A DNA stretch of 64,000 nt from Aldehydirespirator sp965205155 (GCA_965205155.1 OZ242033.1:1550001-1614000); one strand, 5' to 3'. Numbered from the stretch's first letter, positions 7,855 to 16,071 are shown. The notes: generated by a model from the letters alone, not told the origin. Numbers and translations are program-made.

Positions 7855-8537
7855 AAGGGCCTCCCGGAGGTCAGGCCTGCCGCTGTCGCGACGTCATGCA
7901 CCATGGCGGCCACCGCTTCGGGGTGGGTCCTCATCAGCCGGTGGCGGCCGTCGTCGACGGTGCGGCGACGTACGTTGGGCAGCTTGCGTTCCATGTAGTC
8001 GTTGGCGCCCACGAAGGCCTTGTCGTTGCTGCCCACCAGCAACCCCACCGGCACAGTGATGTCGGCGAGCCGGTCGATCACCATGGAGTCGGTGTGGAGG
8101 CCGGTCGTGGTGGCGATCCGGGGGACCGTCAGGCGGGGGGCGCTGAGGTGGACCCGGTCGTTCCAATCCTTCATGGCGGCCTCGTCGCGGAAGCCGGGAC
8201 CGGCGGCCACCAGCACCAGCCCCCGAAGGACACCAGGCCTCGTCAGGCAATGGGTCAGTCCCAGGTAGCCGCCCAGAGAGTGCCCGACATAGACGGCCGG
8301 ACCGGTCCGGGCCAGCACGGAATCGATCGATTCCAGCACGGCCTCCCGCTCGTACGGGGCCTGCTCGGAAGGAGCGGGGGAGCGCCCGTGGCCGGGCAGG
8401 TCGATCGTCGTGCAGGCGTAGTCCGCCGCGAGGGCCTCCACGGTTCCGGCCCACACCGAGCCGTTGTCGCCCATGCCGTGCACCAGCACCACCGCGGGCC
8501 CGGTGCCGGCCGTGGAGGTGTGCAGAGCGGTGATCAC
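7851..8537 (-). CDS. Alpha/beta-fold hydrolase
   Basis: A 228-residue hydrolase with oxyanion-hole motif VLVHGMGDNG at about 17-26, nucleophile elbow VGHSLGG with Ser87, and a C-terminal catalytic histidine in DDGRHRLMRTHPE. The GTG start at 8537 overlaps the stop of the CDF transporter gene by four bases (GTGA), and the gene's own stop overlaps the rhodanese start by four, so all three genes are likely translationally coupled. A much longer upstream frame is a shadow of the transporter gene. The substrate is not predictable. Confidence 0.85.
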   Translation of the reverse strand: MITALHTSTAGTGPAVVLVHGMGDNGSVWAGTVEALAADYACTTIDLPGHGRSPAPSEQAPYEREAVLESIDSVLARTGPAVYVGHSLGGYLGLTHCLTRPGVLRGLVLVAAGPGFRDEAAMKDWNDRVHLSAPRLTVPRIATTTGLHTDSMVIDRLADITVPVGLLVGSNDKAFVGANDYMERKLPNVRRRTVDDGRHRLMRTHPEAVAAMVHDVATAAGLTSGRPL

Positions 8538-9448
8538 GAGCCGGCGGGGATGTCGGGCTCCACGTACATGATGCGGGCAATGGGCACGGCCGCCCGCGTG
8601 CGCTCCTCGACCCGGTTGATGGCATCGACGAGGTCGGCGGTGGTGTAGGAGGGGTCGAACGAGACCTTGGCCCCCACCAGCAGCTCCTCCGGGCCTATGT
8701 GCTGGGTGCGCAGGTGGATCAGGCCGGTCACGCCGTCCGTGGACTCGATGGCCCGGCGGATGGCGTCGTCGTCGGCCGCGGTGGCCGACTCGCCCAGAAG
8801 CAGGCTGCGCATCTCCACCGCCAGCACGATCGCGATCAGCCCGAGGAGCACGCCGATCGACAGCGTTCCGATGCCGTCCCACACCGGCGCATCGAAGACC
8901 GCGGCGATAACCAGCGCGCCCAGGGCCAGGACCAGTCCCACCAGCGCACCCAGGTCCTCGAGCAGCACCACCGGCAGCTCCGGATTCCTCGAGCGGCGGA
9001 CGAAGGTGGCCCAGGAGGCCTGGCCCCGCACCCGGTTGGACTCGACCACCGCGGTCCGCATCGAGAAGCTCTCCAGCACGATGCCCACGCCGAGCACCGC
9101 GAAGGCCACCGCCGGGAAGTCGATCTCATGGGGGTGGCGGATCTTCTCGATGCCCTCGTAGAGGGCGTACAGCGACCCCACCGTGAACAGCACCAGCGCC
9201 ACCACGAACGACCAGAAGTAGCGCTCACGGCCATAGCCGAAGGAATGCTGGGCGGTGGCGTCGCGGCGGGCCAGGCGCCCTCCCATCAGCAGCAGCGCCT
9301 GGTTGCTGGTGTCGGCCACGCTGTGGATCGCTTCGGCCAGCATCGACGAGGCCCCGGTGACGGCGAAGCCCGCGAACTTGGCGATGGCCAGCCCGAGGTT
9401 GGCGAACAGGGCGGCGAGGATCGCCTTGGTTCCGCCGCTGGCCGCCAT
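8534..9448 (-). CDS. Cation diffusion facilitator (CDF) family transporter
   Basis: A 304-residue membrane protein that probably exports divalent metal such as Zn or Fe in exchange for protons. The N-terminus ILAALFANLGLAIAKF starts TM1; the metal-site motif is in TM2 (MLAEAIHSVADTSNQ, HxxxD), and SFGYGRERYFWSF follows. About six membrane spans are visible, with a soluble C-terminal domain (about 215-304) bearing RTQHIGPEELLVG. ATG 9448 is preferred because the longer frame adds a basic tail with no family similarity. It heads the operon with the hydrolase and rhodanese, and faces the MaoC gene across 118 bp. Confidence 0.88.
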   Translation of the reverse strand: MAASGGTKAILAALFANLGLAIAKFAGFAVTGASSMLAEAIHSVADTSNQALLLMGGRLARRDATAQHSFGYGRERYFWSFVVALVLFTVGSLYALYEGIEKIRHPHEIDFPAVAFAVLGVGIVLESFSMRTAVVESNRVRGQASWATFVRRSRNPELPVVLLEDLGALVGLVLALGALVIAAVFDAPVWDGIGTLSIGVLLGLIAIVLAVEMRSLLLGESATAADDDAIRRAIESTDGVTGLIHLRTQHIGPEELLVGAKVSFDPSYTTADLVDAINRVEERTRAAVPIARIMYVEPDIPAGS

Positions 9449-9566
9449 GGGGCCGAAGGCTAGTGGCGAGTCGGGTGACCTCCCGCGTCCTGTGCGTATT
9501 GTTGCCCGGGCGGGGCTGGAAGATGTGCGCAGTGAATGCCGGCAGGGCCGATAGTGTCTCGGCGGC

Positions 9567-10028
9567 ATGGCCACCGTGTTCGCCTCCCCCGACGATCTGC
9601 TGGGCGCGGTGGGGGATCACCTCGGTCACAGCGAGTGGGTTACCGTCGACCAGGCCCGTATCGACATGTTCGCCGACGCCACCGGCGATCACCAGTGGAT
9701 CCATGTCGACCCGGAGGCGGCCGCGGCGGGCCCGTTCGGGGCCACCATCGCGCACGGCTATCTCACCCTGGCGCTCACCAACCTGCTGCTGCCCCAGATC
9801 GTGCGAGTCGATGGGATCTCCATGGGCATCAACTACGGGGTCAACCGGGTGCGCTTCCCGCAGCCGGTTCTGGTGGGGTCGCGGCTGCGGGCGTCGGCGA
9901 CGCTGACATCCGCCGACGAGCTGCCCGGCGGTGCGGGGGTTCAGACGGTGATCACCGTCACCGTTGAGATCGAGGACCAGGCCAAGCCGGCCTGCGTCGT
10001 CGAGTCGGTCAGCCGGTTCCTTCGCTGA
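9567..10028 (+). CDS. MaoC-like (R)-specific enoyl-CoA hydratase
   Basis: A 153-residue hot-dog-fold protein. The hydratase 2 motif is ADATGDHQWIHVDPEAA at about residues 36-52, with Asp41 and His46 as the expected catalytic pair, followed by GPFGATIAHGYLTLAL. Such enzymes hydrate trans-2-enoyl-CoA to (R)-3-hydroxyacyl-CoA in fatty acid breakdown or polyhydroxyalkanoate supply. It resembles the C-terminal domain of the PaaZ protein at 16 kb, but as a free-standing single-domain enzyme. It ends 17 bp before the protease gene. Confidence 0.9.
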   Translation: MATVFASPDDLLGAVGDHLGHSEWVTVDQARIDMFADATGDHQWIHVDPEAAAAGPFGATIAHGYLTLALTNLLLPQIVRVDGISMGINYGVNRVRFPQPVLVGSRLRASATLTSADELPGGAGVQTVITVTVEIEDQAKPACVVESVSRFLR

Positions 10029-10045
10029 GCGCTGGGAATCCGCCT

Positions 10046-12007
10046 GTGATGCGATCCGGTGCTGGCCGGCGCGTGGGTCGCCGTGTGGCGGCTGCGGTCC
10101 TGGCCGCTCTGGTCGCCTGGCCGGCGGTCGCGGTCGCGCAGGACACCGGCACCGGAGCCGAGCCCGAGCCCGCCACCGGCACCGGAGCCGAGGCGGCGGC
10201 CGTCCGGGTTTCATGCGACGACGCTGCGGCGGTGTTCGAACTGCTGTGCCTGAGCTTCGCCGTGCTCAAGAAGGACTATGTCGACGAACTGGTCGACGAG
10301 GATCTGGCGCTGGCCGCCGCGGCGGGAGTGCGCGAGGCCGGGCTGGCCCTGCGCAGCACGGCAACGGTCCCGGCTTGCGCCCTGCCCTCGCCCGCGTTCG
10401 AGCAGACGTGCGTGGAGATCGATGCCGTCGAAGACACCGCGGCCGCGGTTTGGGCCGCCTCCAGTGCGATGTTCTCTTCGCTGGGGGATCCCCAATCCTT
10501 CCTGATGTCGCCGTCGGAGTATGCGCAGAGGCAGGCGCTCCTGAACCGGGGTGTGCCCTACTCGGGCATCGGCCTCCGTCTGGGCTTGTTGGACGGCACC
10601 GTCAGCTGCAGCCAGCTGTCCGCGACGTGCCGGCTGGTGGTATCCGAGGTGTTCCCGGGCAGCCCTGCCGAGCGGGCGGGCCTGAGGGCCGACGACATCC
10701 TCTTGAGCCTGGGCGGTTTCGTCCCGTCGGGCTCGGGCTGCGGCTTGGAGGGTCTGCAAGCCTTCGAGCCGGGCAGTGTGGTGGCGGTCATCGTCGAACG
10801 GGACGGTCGGAGGAGGGCCTTCAGGACGGAGGCCGGACTGGTGTATGCCCCGACGGTGGCCGGAAGGACCGTGGCGGGAACGACCGGCTACTTGCGGCTC
10901 GACTCCTTCGGCGCGAACACCGATCTCCGCTTCGCAGAAGAGCTAGAGGCCCTGCTCGACGCTGGCATAGATGCCCTTGTCGTCGACCTGCAGGACAACC
11001 TTGGCGGCTATCTGCGGACGGTCATAAGCATCGCCAGCACGTTCCTCAACAACCGGCAGGTCGTCCTCCGGGAAGTATCCAGGGACGACTTCGTCCGTCA
11101 CCTGGTCGACCGGGACCGCGGTCTGGAGGACCCCGTCCGGCTGCCCATCGCTCTGGCGGTGGACGGGTCGTCGGCATCGGCGTCGGAGGTCATGATGCTG
11201 GCCCTCCGCCATCACGGCCGGGCCACGGTCGTGGGAACGACGACCTACGGAAAGAACACAGGCCAGATCACCCGGGCCATCGAGTCGCGGTCCGGCACTC
11301 TGCTGGGAGCTGCCCGGGTGACGGTGTTCAGGTGGTTCGGGCCGGGTGGCGCCAGCGCCGCCGGCGGCATCGAGCCCGACGTGGAAGTGGACCTCTCGGG
11401 TTGCGCGCATTCGGTCGGTGTCGCTCGCCGGGTGGCCGCCGCGGCGGGACTGCCCGGTGCCCTTCCCGCCGACGTCCAGATGGACGGAGAGCCGTTCGAT
11501 GCGGTGGCTGCGCTGGCCGCAGACGGCGCCCTCGACGGCACCGAGTGTGCGCCCGGCCTCTTCTGTCCCGACGAACCGATCCCGCGATGGGTGATGGCGG
11601 TGTGGCTGGTGCGGATCCTCGACGGCCAGGATCCCGAGCCGATCAGCTCGTCCCGGTTCGCCGACGTCGACGCCGGCCAGTGGTGGGCCGCGCATGTCGA
11701 GCGGCTGGCAGAGCTGGGGATCACCGTCGGATGCGGCACGGAATCCGCCCGGTACTGTCCCGACGATCCGGTCACCCGCGCTCAGACGGCGAGCTTCCTG
11801 GCGAGGGCGTACCGCCTTGATCCAGCTCTGCCGGTGGGGTTCGCCGACACGCGCGGCACCCACCACGAGGCCGATATCGATGCACTGCACGACGCGGGCA
11901 TCACCGAGGGCTGTTCGGCCGATCCGCTGCAGTTCTGTCCGGACCGGGCCACGACGCGGATCGAGATGGCCGTCTTCCTGGAGCGGGCCCGCAACCGCTC
12001 GAACTGA
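10046..12007 (+). CDS. Secreted S41-family (C-terminal processing) peptidase with SLH-like repeats
   Basis: A 653-residue protein with a Sec signal peptide (about 1-31, ending AVAVAQ). A PDZ-like region follows at about 175-245 (EVFPGSPAERAGLRADDILL), then the S41 core: GYLRLDSFG near 281, LVVDLQDNLGG near 311, catalytic Ser376 in DGSSASASE and Lys403 in TTYGKNTGQ. The last 150 residues hold two clear repeats of the form FADV..W..HVERLAELGIT.GC...CPDDPVTRAQTASFL, S-layer homology-like modules that may attach the protease to the cell envelope. Family members degrade or process envelope proteins. It starts GTG 10046 or ATG 10049. Confidence 0.87.
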   Translation: MMRSGAGRRVGRRVAAAVLAALVAWPAVAVAQDTGTGAEPEPATGTGAEAAAVRVSCDDAAAVFELLCLSFAVLKKDYVDELVDEDLALAAAAGVREAGLALRSTATVPACALPSPAFEQTCVEIDAVEDTAAAVWAASSAMFSSLGDPQSFLMSPSEYAQRQALLNRGVPYSGIGLRLGLLDGTVSCSQLSATCRLVVSEVFPGSPAERAGLRADDILLSLGGFVPSGSGCGLEGLQAFEPGSVVAVIVERDGRRRAFRTEAGLVYAPTVAGRTVAGTTGYLRLDSFGANTDLRFAEELEALLDAGIDALVVDLQDNLGGYLRTVISIASTFLNNRQVVLREVSRDDFVRHLVDRDRGLEDPVRLPIALAVDGSSASASEVMMLALRHHGRATVVGTTTYGKNTGQITRAIESRSGTLLGAARVTVFRWFGPGGASAAGGIEPDVEVDLSGCAHSVGVARRVAAAAGLPGALPADVQMDGEPFDAVAALAADGALDGTECAPGLFCPDEPIPRWVMAVWLVRILDGQDPEPISSSRFADVDAGQWWAAHVERLAELGITVGCGTESARYCPDDPVTRAQTASFLARAYRLDPALPVGFADTRGTHHEADIDALHDAGITEGCSADPLQFCPDRATTRIEMAVFLERARNRSN

Positions 12008-12069
12008 CGGCGGGGGAGCCGGCCGGAAGCCGGACCGGCGGGCAGGGGGTGCCGGTCCGGGGCGGCCTT

Positions 12070-12343
12070 GTTTCCCGCTCTTGTTCGCTGCGCTCACGGG
12101 CCGCTCGGGCCACGGCCTCGCCCGTATGAACTGGATTCGTTCGCTTGCCCGCTCGGCCTTGTTTCCCGCTCTTGTTCGCTGCGCTCACGGGCCGCTCGGG
12201 CCACGGCCTCGCCCGTATGAACTGGATTCGTTCGCTTGCCCGCTCGGCCTTGTTTCCCGCTCTTGTTCGCTGCGCTCACGGGCCGCTCGGGCCACGGCCT
12301 CGCCCGTATGAACTGGATTCGTTCGCTTGCCCGCTCGGCCTCT
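12070..12343 (+). repeat. Dispersed 90-bp repeat, copy B: three head-to-tail copies with a 91-bp period
   Basis: Units begin at 12070, 12161 and 12252, almost identical in sequence, with no spacer between them. Each contains TTTCCCGCTCTTGTTCGCT, the ACGGGC...GCCCGT arm pair and CCCGCTCGGCCT at the end. CCCGCTC at both ends of each unit could have served for tandem expansion by slippage. The array fills most of the 350-bp gap between the protease and methionine aminopeptidase genes. Open frames across it (a small MSAANKSGKQG peptide on the minus strand) change frame in each unit, since 91 is not a multiple of three, so they are not credible genes. Confidence 0.9.
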
Positions 12344-12357
12344 TAGCCTGTGGAGCG

Positions 12358-13317
12358 ATGGCGAAGCGGAAGCGCAGGGTCGCCGCCGGTGTGGGCGTGG
12401 GCAGCATCCCGGTGTCGCATCCGCCGGTGCGGCCGGGGCTGGTCAGCTCCCGCCGTGGCGTTCCTTCCGGCATCGAACGCCCGCCCTATGCCTCGCGGCC
12501 CGGCGGCGAACCCCACTCTCCGGCCTCGTCGCTGGTGCGGACCCCGGCCGAGCTGGATGCCATGCGCCGCACCGGCGCGCTGGCGGCCGAGGTGCTGATC
12601 GCGGCCTGCGAGCACGTCCGGGTGGGGATGGCCACCGACGCCATCGACCGGTTCGTGCACGAGGCGGCCGTGGCCGCGGGCGCTTACCCGAGCCCGCTCG
12701 GCTACCGGGGCTATCCGAAGTCGGTTTGCACGTCCGTCAACGAGGTGATCTGCCACGGGATCCCCGACTCGCGCCGGCTGGCCTCCGGCGACATCGTCAA
12801 CATCGACGTGACCGTGTACCGGGAGGGCGTCCACGGCGACACGTCGGTGACCCTGATGATCGGCGACGTCGACGAGCACTCCCGGCGTCTCGTGGCCGAG
12901 ACCCGCGTCGCGCTGTACGAGGGGATCGGGGCGGTGAGGGACGGTGCGGTGGTGTCGGACATCGGGAGGGCCATCCAGAACCACGCCTTCAGGCACGGTC
13001 TCGGCGTGGTGCGGGAGTTCATCGGCCACGGTGTGGGCACGGAGTTCCACTCCGCGCTGCAGGTGCCCCACTACTACGACCGCCGGCACTCGACGGCCCT
13101 CGCCGAGGGGATGACCTTCACCATCGAGCCGATGCTCACGCTGGGCTCGCCCGAGGCCGCGATATGGGACGACGGATGGACCGCGGTCACCGTCGACGGC
13201 CGCCGCACCGCCCAGTTCGAGCACACCCTGGCCTGCACCGCCGACGGCGCCGAGATCCTGACCCGCACACCAGCGGGCGAGTGCGCCCACGACCTGTTCA
13301 CCGACCCGGTCGGCTAG
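12358..13317 (+). CDS. map: Type I methionyl aminopeptidase
   Basis: Removes the initiator methionine from nascent proteins. The 319-residue protein has an N-terminal extension of about 60 residues (HPPVRPGLVSSRRGVPSGIE) like the second, longer methionine aminopeptidase of Actinobacteria. Metal-ligand motifs are complete: NIDVTVYREGVHGDTS (two Asp), FIGHGVGTEFHS (His), MTFTIEPM (Glu) and AQFEHTL (Glu). TSVNEVICHGIPD carries the substrate-side histidine. The ATG at 12358 is 15 bp past the last 91-bp repeat unit; the open frame runs back into the repeat but that part is not coding. Confidence 0.93.
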   Translation: MAKRKRRVAAGVGVGSIPVSHPPVRPGLVSSRRGVPSGIERPPYASRPGGEPHSPASSLVRTPAELDAMRRTGALAAEVLIAACEHVRVGMATDAIDRFVHEAAVAAGAYPSPLGYRGYPKSVCTSVNEVICHGIPDSRRLASGDIVNIDVTVYREGVHGDTSVTLMIGDVDEHSRRLVAETRVALYEGIGAVRDGAVVSDIGRAIQNHAFRHGLGVVREFIGHGVGTEFHSALQVPHYYDRRHSTALAEGMTFTIEPMLTLGSPEAAIWDDGWTAVTVDGRRTAQFEHTLACTADGAEILTRTPAGECAHDLFTDPVG

Positions 13318-13326
13318 TCCTCGCGC

Positions 13327-13620
13327 TCAGTCCATCGGTCGGCGGTGGCATCGGCTCGGGCAGGGCCGATGGCGGAGGGGCCAGGCCTCGACATGCCCCG
13401 AGGCTTCACGGGCGGCTGCCTGGGCCTCGCACTTGATGCGGTAGCGCCGGGAGTAGTCGCCGAGGTCGTCGAACACCGCGACGAGGTCGATGTCCGACGA
13501 CGGGGTGGCCGTGCCGTCGGCCACGGAGCCGAACAACAGCACCTGCGCCGCATCCATCCGTGCGACGGCCGCAGCGGCCCTCATCGCGTCGCTGCGGGCA
13601 GGCGCCTTTGTGCTTGGCAT
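13327..13620 (-). pseudogene. Minimal nucleotidyltransferase (MNT) remnant
   Basis: The first 70 residues match an MNT domain: LLFGSVADGTATPSSDIDLVAVFDD-type motif (GSx10DxD) about 30 residues from the start, then DYSRRYRIKCEAQAAAREASGH. After that the expected C-terminal half of the family (a DRPEW-type motif and a long helix) is replaced by a basic, low-similarity tail, and the frame ends 10 bp from the end of the methionine aminopeptidase gene. No HEPN partner lies beside it. I read it as a truncated toxin-antitoxin-type gene, though a short functional form cannot be excluded. A GTG at 13635 is an alternative start. Confidence 0.55.
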
Positions 13621-13732
13621 ATCACTAGAATACACGATGAAATCCAGTGACTTGTACTGAAACTAGATCAACGTTGATACGGTCAGAGTCTCGGGCTCGG
13701 CGAACGCCCGCTCAACTGGCTTGCAAGACTTA

Positions 13733-13745
13733 TACCAGATTGGTA
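13733..13745. promoter_or_regulatory. Inverted repeat upstream of the antitoxin-like gene, possible operator
   Basis: TACCA-GAT-TGGTA is a perfect 5+5 inverted repeat ending six bases before the antitoxin ATG. Ribbon-helix-helix antitoxins usually bind short palindromes at this place to repress their operon. The site also occupies the position of the ribosome-binding region. Function is inferred from position. Confidence 0.45.
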
Positions 13746-13751
13746 GAAATC

Positions 13752-13976
13752 ATGGGCATGGACCTCAACATCAAGGGGCTCGACGACGACGTGGGCCGGC
13801 GGTTGCGGGAGCAGGCCGAGGCCGCGGGGCTCTCGGTGCAGCAGTACGTGCGTGATCACTTGACGCGGATCGCCTCGCGCCCCTCGCCGGCGGAGCTCGT
13901 TCGCGATACCGAGCCCATGAGCCGCGCGGAGTTCGAGGCCATCCGGCGGCGCCTGCGCGGCACAGATGGCACGTAG
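13752..13976 (+). CDS. FitA/VapB-like ribbon-helix-helix antitoxin
   Basis: A 74-residue protein starting MGMDLNIKGLDDDVGRRL. The pattern of a beta strand followed by two helices (LREQAEAAGLSVQQYVRDHLTRIA) is that of FitA-type antitoxins, and the C-terminal RAEFEAIRRRLRG would bind the toxin. The stop overlaps the start of the following PIN-like gene by 11 bases, as in vapBC operons. The open frame extends further upstream, but the extension contains the palindrome at 13733 and has no family similarity. Confidence 0.75.
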   Translation: MGMDLNIKGLDDDVGRRLREQAEAAGLSVQQYVRDHLTRIASRPSPAELVRDTEPMSRAEFEAIRRRLRGTDGT

Positions 13977-14340
13977 CGTCGTTCATGACGCCGGGGGGAT
14001 GCTCGTGGTGTCGGGAGCCCTCGAGGGGACCGCTCCGCTCGGCGCGGAGATTCTGGCTCTTGACTGGTCGGCCGTGACGATCGGACGCTTCATGGCCGCC
14101 CGCCACGAGGGACGCCCGGACGTGATCGAGGAGGAGGTCGGGTGGGCGATCTCGGCCGTCGACGAGTGGTTCCCTGTCAGGATGCTCGTTGCTGAGACAC
14201 TGGCCCGAGCGGGATCGGACGCAGTCGACGCCCTGGAGTCGTGGTCGGCGCTCATCCTGGCCGAGTACCTCGACAAGCCGCTGTTCACCGCCTCTGACGA
14301 GGTCACCAGCGACCAGGTGGAGATACTCCGCCCCTGGTGA
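13966..14340 (+). CDS. Divergent PIN-domain protein, possible VapC/FitB toxin
   Basis: The 124-residue product starts MARSVVHDAGGML, where VapC toxins have a first catalytic Asp (VVxDASxx), and ends with DALESWSALILAEYLDKPLFTAS, equivalent to the VapC pattern DALYVALAExLxxPLLTAD. The final acidic position is shifted (TASDEV), and the conserved middle Glu cannot be placed with confidence. VapC proteins are Mg-dependent ribonucleases. Overlap with the RHH gene supports a toxin-antitoxin pair. It may be a decayed or diverged toxin. Confidence 0.55.
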   Translation: MARSVVHDAGGMLVVSGALEGTAPLGAEILALDWSAVTIGRFMAARHEGRPDVIEEEVGWAISAVDEWFPVRMLVAETLARAGSDAVDALESWSALILAEYLDKPLFTASDEVTSDQVEILRPW

Positions 14341-14669
14341 TCCGCCTGGGGCTTGTCGAGCCCGGACTGGTGAACCATGAAAACCCATCACCGGCCCGCC
14401 CAGCCAGCGATCGCTTATACTTTTGTGCCAGAAACTATAAGCAATACTTGGAGAGTGGCACCGCCTTCATTGAGCGAAGTATGGCTTCTTGATCCCGCTG
14501 AGCTACGAGCTCAAGCGATTGCGGGGGTGGCGTCCCCGCCTTCATTGAGCGTTGTCCAACGGGCTGGCCACCACAGCACGGCAGGCGGGTCATGTCTTCG
14601 GGTGTCAGTTCCCGCAGGTTCTGCCGCCGTCTCAGATCCTCCGGCGTGAACTCATCCCGGCGCGGGAGG
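14341..14669. other. Gene-poor gap with a small hairpin and a 16-bp direct repeat
   Basis: No convincing coding region is seen; a 90-codon plus-strand frame (14377-14649) has no recognisable features. The stretch is AT-richer than its surroundings around 14400-14520. It holds a hairpin GCTTATA (14413-14419) / TATAAGC (14436-14442) and a direct repeat CCGCCTTCATTGAGCG at 14461-14476 and 14536-14551. It may be debris of an earlier insertion near the toxin-antitoxin patch. Confidence 0.5.
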
Positions 14670-14966
14670 CTATTCGCCTTGTGTGGTGACGGCGACGGTG
14701 GACATCTCAGCGGACTGACTCACGACCTCCACCATCTCCCGATAGTCGCTGGATCCAACCCAGCTGCGCATTGCCGCGGCGTCGGGGAACTGCACTATGA
14801 GCATATTCTTGGGTTTCCAGCCGCCCTCGATCACTTCTACCTGATCGCCGCATATCAGCACCCGGCCTCCGTGTCGCTCAGCGGTGTGGGCTGCGGGATG
14901 CCATTGTTTGGCCGTTTCGACGTAGGCGTCCCGATTGGTGACCTTCGCGTCGATTATCAGGAACAT
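14670..14966 (-). CDS. DUF1330 family protein
   Basis: A 98-residue ferredoxin-like alpha/beta protein with the DUF1330 pattern: MFLIIDAKVTNRDAYVETA, a GGRVLICGD strand near residue 34, EVIEGGWKPKNMLIVQFPDAAAM near 45-67, and a WVGSSDYREM segment near 70. Members are small dimeric proteins of unknown function, often beside enzymes of small-molecule metabolism. It lies 12 bp after the stop of the upstream hydrolase gene, so both are probably transcribed together. Confidence 0.85.
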   Translation of the reverse strand: MFLIIDAKVTNRDAYVETAKQWHPAAHTAERHGGRVLICGDQVEVIEGGWKPKNMLIVQFPDAAAMRSWVGSSDYREMVEVVSQSAEMSTVAVTTQGE

Positions 14967-14978
14967 GATTGCTCTCCT

Positions 14979-15908
14979 CTAGTGTGTGATTGGGATTGGT
15001 AGGTGGCCGAGCCGTTGCATGAACTCCGTCGTGATCGCTGCGCAGGTCTCGGGGTCTTCGAGTAGCAGTAGGTGGGTGAGGTCGGGCACGTAGTCGTAGT
15101 CCAACTCGGTGAGGGTTCTCAGATCAGTTGACGGCAGGAACGAGAAGGCCGCGGTCGGGTCAGCGCCGACTACTTTGATCGGGATCGTGATCTCATCAAG
15201 GACTTCGAGGGCCTGCATCGAGTGGCCAAAGTACCACTCGTACAGTTGCGCCTCGTGCTCAGGCGGACACCGCATTTCGTAGCCGCCGCCTGCCGCCGGG
15301 CGCAGCGTGGTCTCCGCGTACAACTCCCGCACCGAATCGGGCACTTGAGAGAACGCTGGCGATCGCTCGAGCATCGATGCGAGTTCCTGGGGCGACTCGA
15401 ATCGTCGCGGCCGTCGCCGGACCATGGCCGCAAGCCCTTGGCACACGGTCTCCATATCGTCCAGATCGGCTCCAGGCGGGAAGATCGGCGGGTCGAACAA
15501 CAGCAGCGCGGCGAACGTCGGGTCCTGCCCCTCGTGCATCAGCGCAGCCATCGTCGCCAGTGAGTGATACACGCCGATGGTCGGCTTGGCGCCGAACGCG
15601 GCCTGGACCGCTTCGAGGACCCGGCGGTTGTCATCGGCAAGAGTCGGCATATTGTGCAACCGCAGGTCGCTCGGCTCGTTCCAGCCGTGACTGCGAAGGT
15701 CGTACACCACCACGTCGCAGTCGTCGATCAATAGCGACCAGTACGGCCAATATAGGTCGGCGGCGAAGCCGCAGCCGTGGCTGAACACAACTCTGGGACC
15801 GTGCGGGTTGCCGTGGCGGCGTACCACGGTGACCGAGCCGTCGCTGAGAAGCGCGCGAGCCGTTGCCGACGGCTCGGGCAGTTGCAGAACTGCGGTCGCA
15901 GCCGTCAT
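14979..15908 (-). CDS. Alpha/beta-fold hydrolase
   Basis: A 309-residue hydrolase. The oxyanion-hole motif is VVFSHGCGFAAD at about 40-51; the nucleophile elbow is GVYHSLATM with Ser116, an altered form of GxSxG; YDLRSHGWNEPSD at 69-81 matches the usual DLRGHG; and the C-terminal DLTHLLLLEDPE supplies the histidine. It is cytosolic and its substrate is unknown. It heads a two-gene unit with the DUF1330 gene; the promoter must lie in the 175-bp gap shared divergently with paaZ. Confidence 0.8.
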   Translation of the reverse strand: MTAATAVLQLPEPSATARALLSDGSVTVVRRHGNPHGPRVVFSHGCGFAADLYWPYWSLLIDDCDVVVYDLRSHGWNEPSDLRLHNMPTLADDNRRVLEAVQAAFGAKPTIGVYHSLATMAALMHEGQDPTFAALLLFDPPIFPPGADLDDMETVCQGLAAMVRRRPRRFESPQELASMLERSPAFSQVPDSVRELYAETTLRPAAGGGYEMRCPPEHEAQLYEWYFGHSMQALEVLDEITIPIKVVGADPTAAFSFLPSTDLRTLTELDYDYVPDLTHLLLLEDPETCAAITTEFMQRLGHLPIPITH

Positions 15909-16025
15909 TCCTTACGCGCTTCCTCGCTTGCAGCCATAGCACCTCCAGGGAAAGGCGTCGGCTGCCGCAGGTTAGGTTGTTGCGTCACGGCGAGTCAAGG
16001 GTGCCCGTGTTGGCTGCCGGGAGGA

Positions 16026-16071
16026 TTATGATACATTCCACATGGGTTTCGACCCTAGGGGACTATCATAT
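16026..16071. promoter_or_regulatory. Spaced inverted repeat in the paa promoter region
   Basis: TTATGATA (16026-16033) and TATCATAT (16064-16071) form an inverted pair 30 bp apart, directly upstream of the ribosome site GAGGAG (about 16073) and the GTG start of paaZ. The right arm lies in ACTATCATATTGA, similar to half of the TetR palindrome at 1202. PaaX or a TetR-type regulator could bind here; the sequence shows the repeat only. Confidence 0.4.

Noticed and set aside
9449..9566. N-terminal extension of the CDF transporter frame up to 9574
   Set aside because: The extension is basic, has no family similarity and would run into the start of the divergent MaoC gene.
12094..12279. Small repeated peptide gene (MSAANKSGKQG...) on the minus strand of the repeat
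   Set aside because: The 91-bp period shifts the frame in each unit and the same sequence elsewhere lies in different frames without a consistent start, so coding is unlikely.
12070..12343. Possible CRISPR array
   Set aside because: Units are 91 bp, abut with no unique spacers, and no cas genes are near; it is a tandem of the dispersed repeat.
14377..14649. 90-codon frame after the PIN-like gene
   Set aside because: No recognisable domain, no ribosome site, spans the 16-bp direct repeat.
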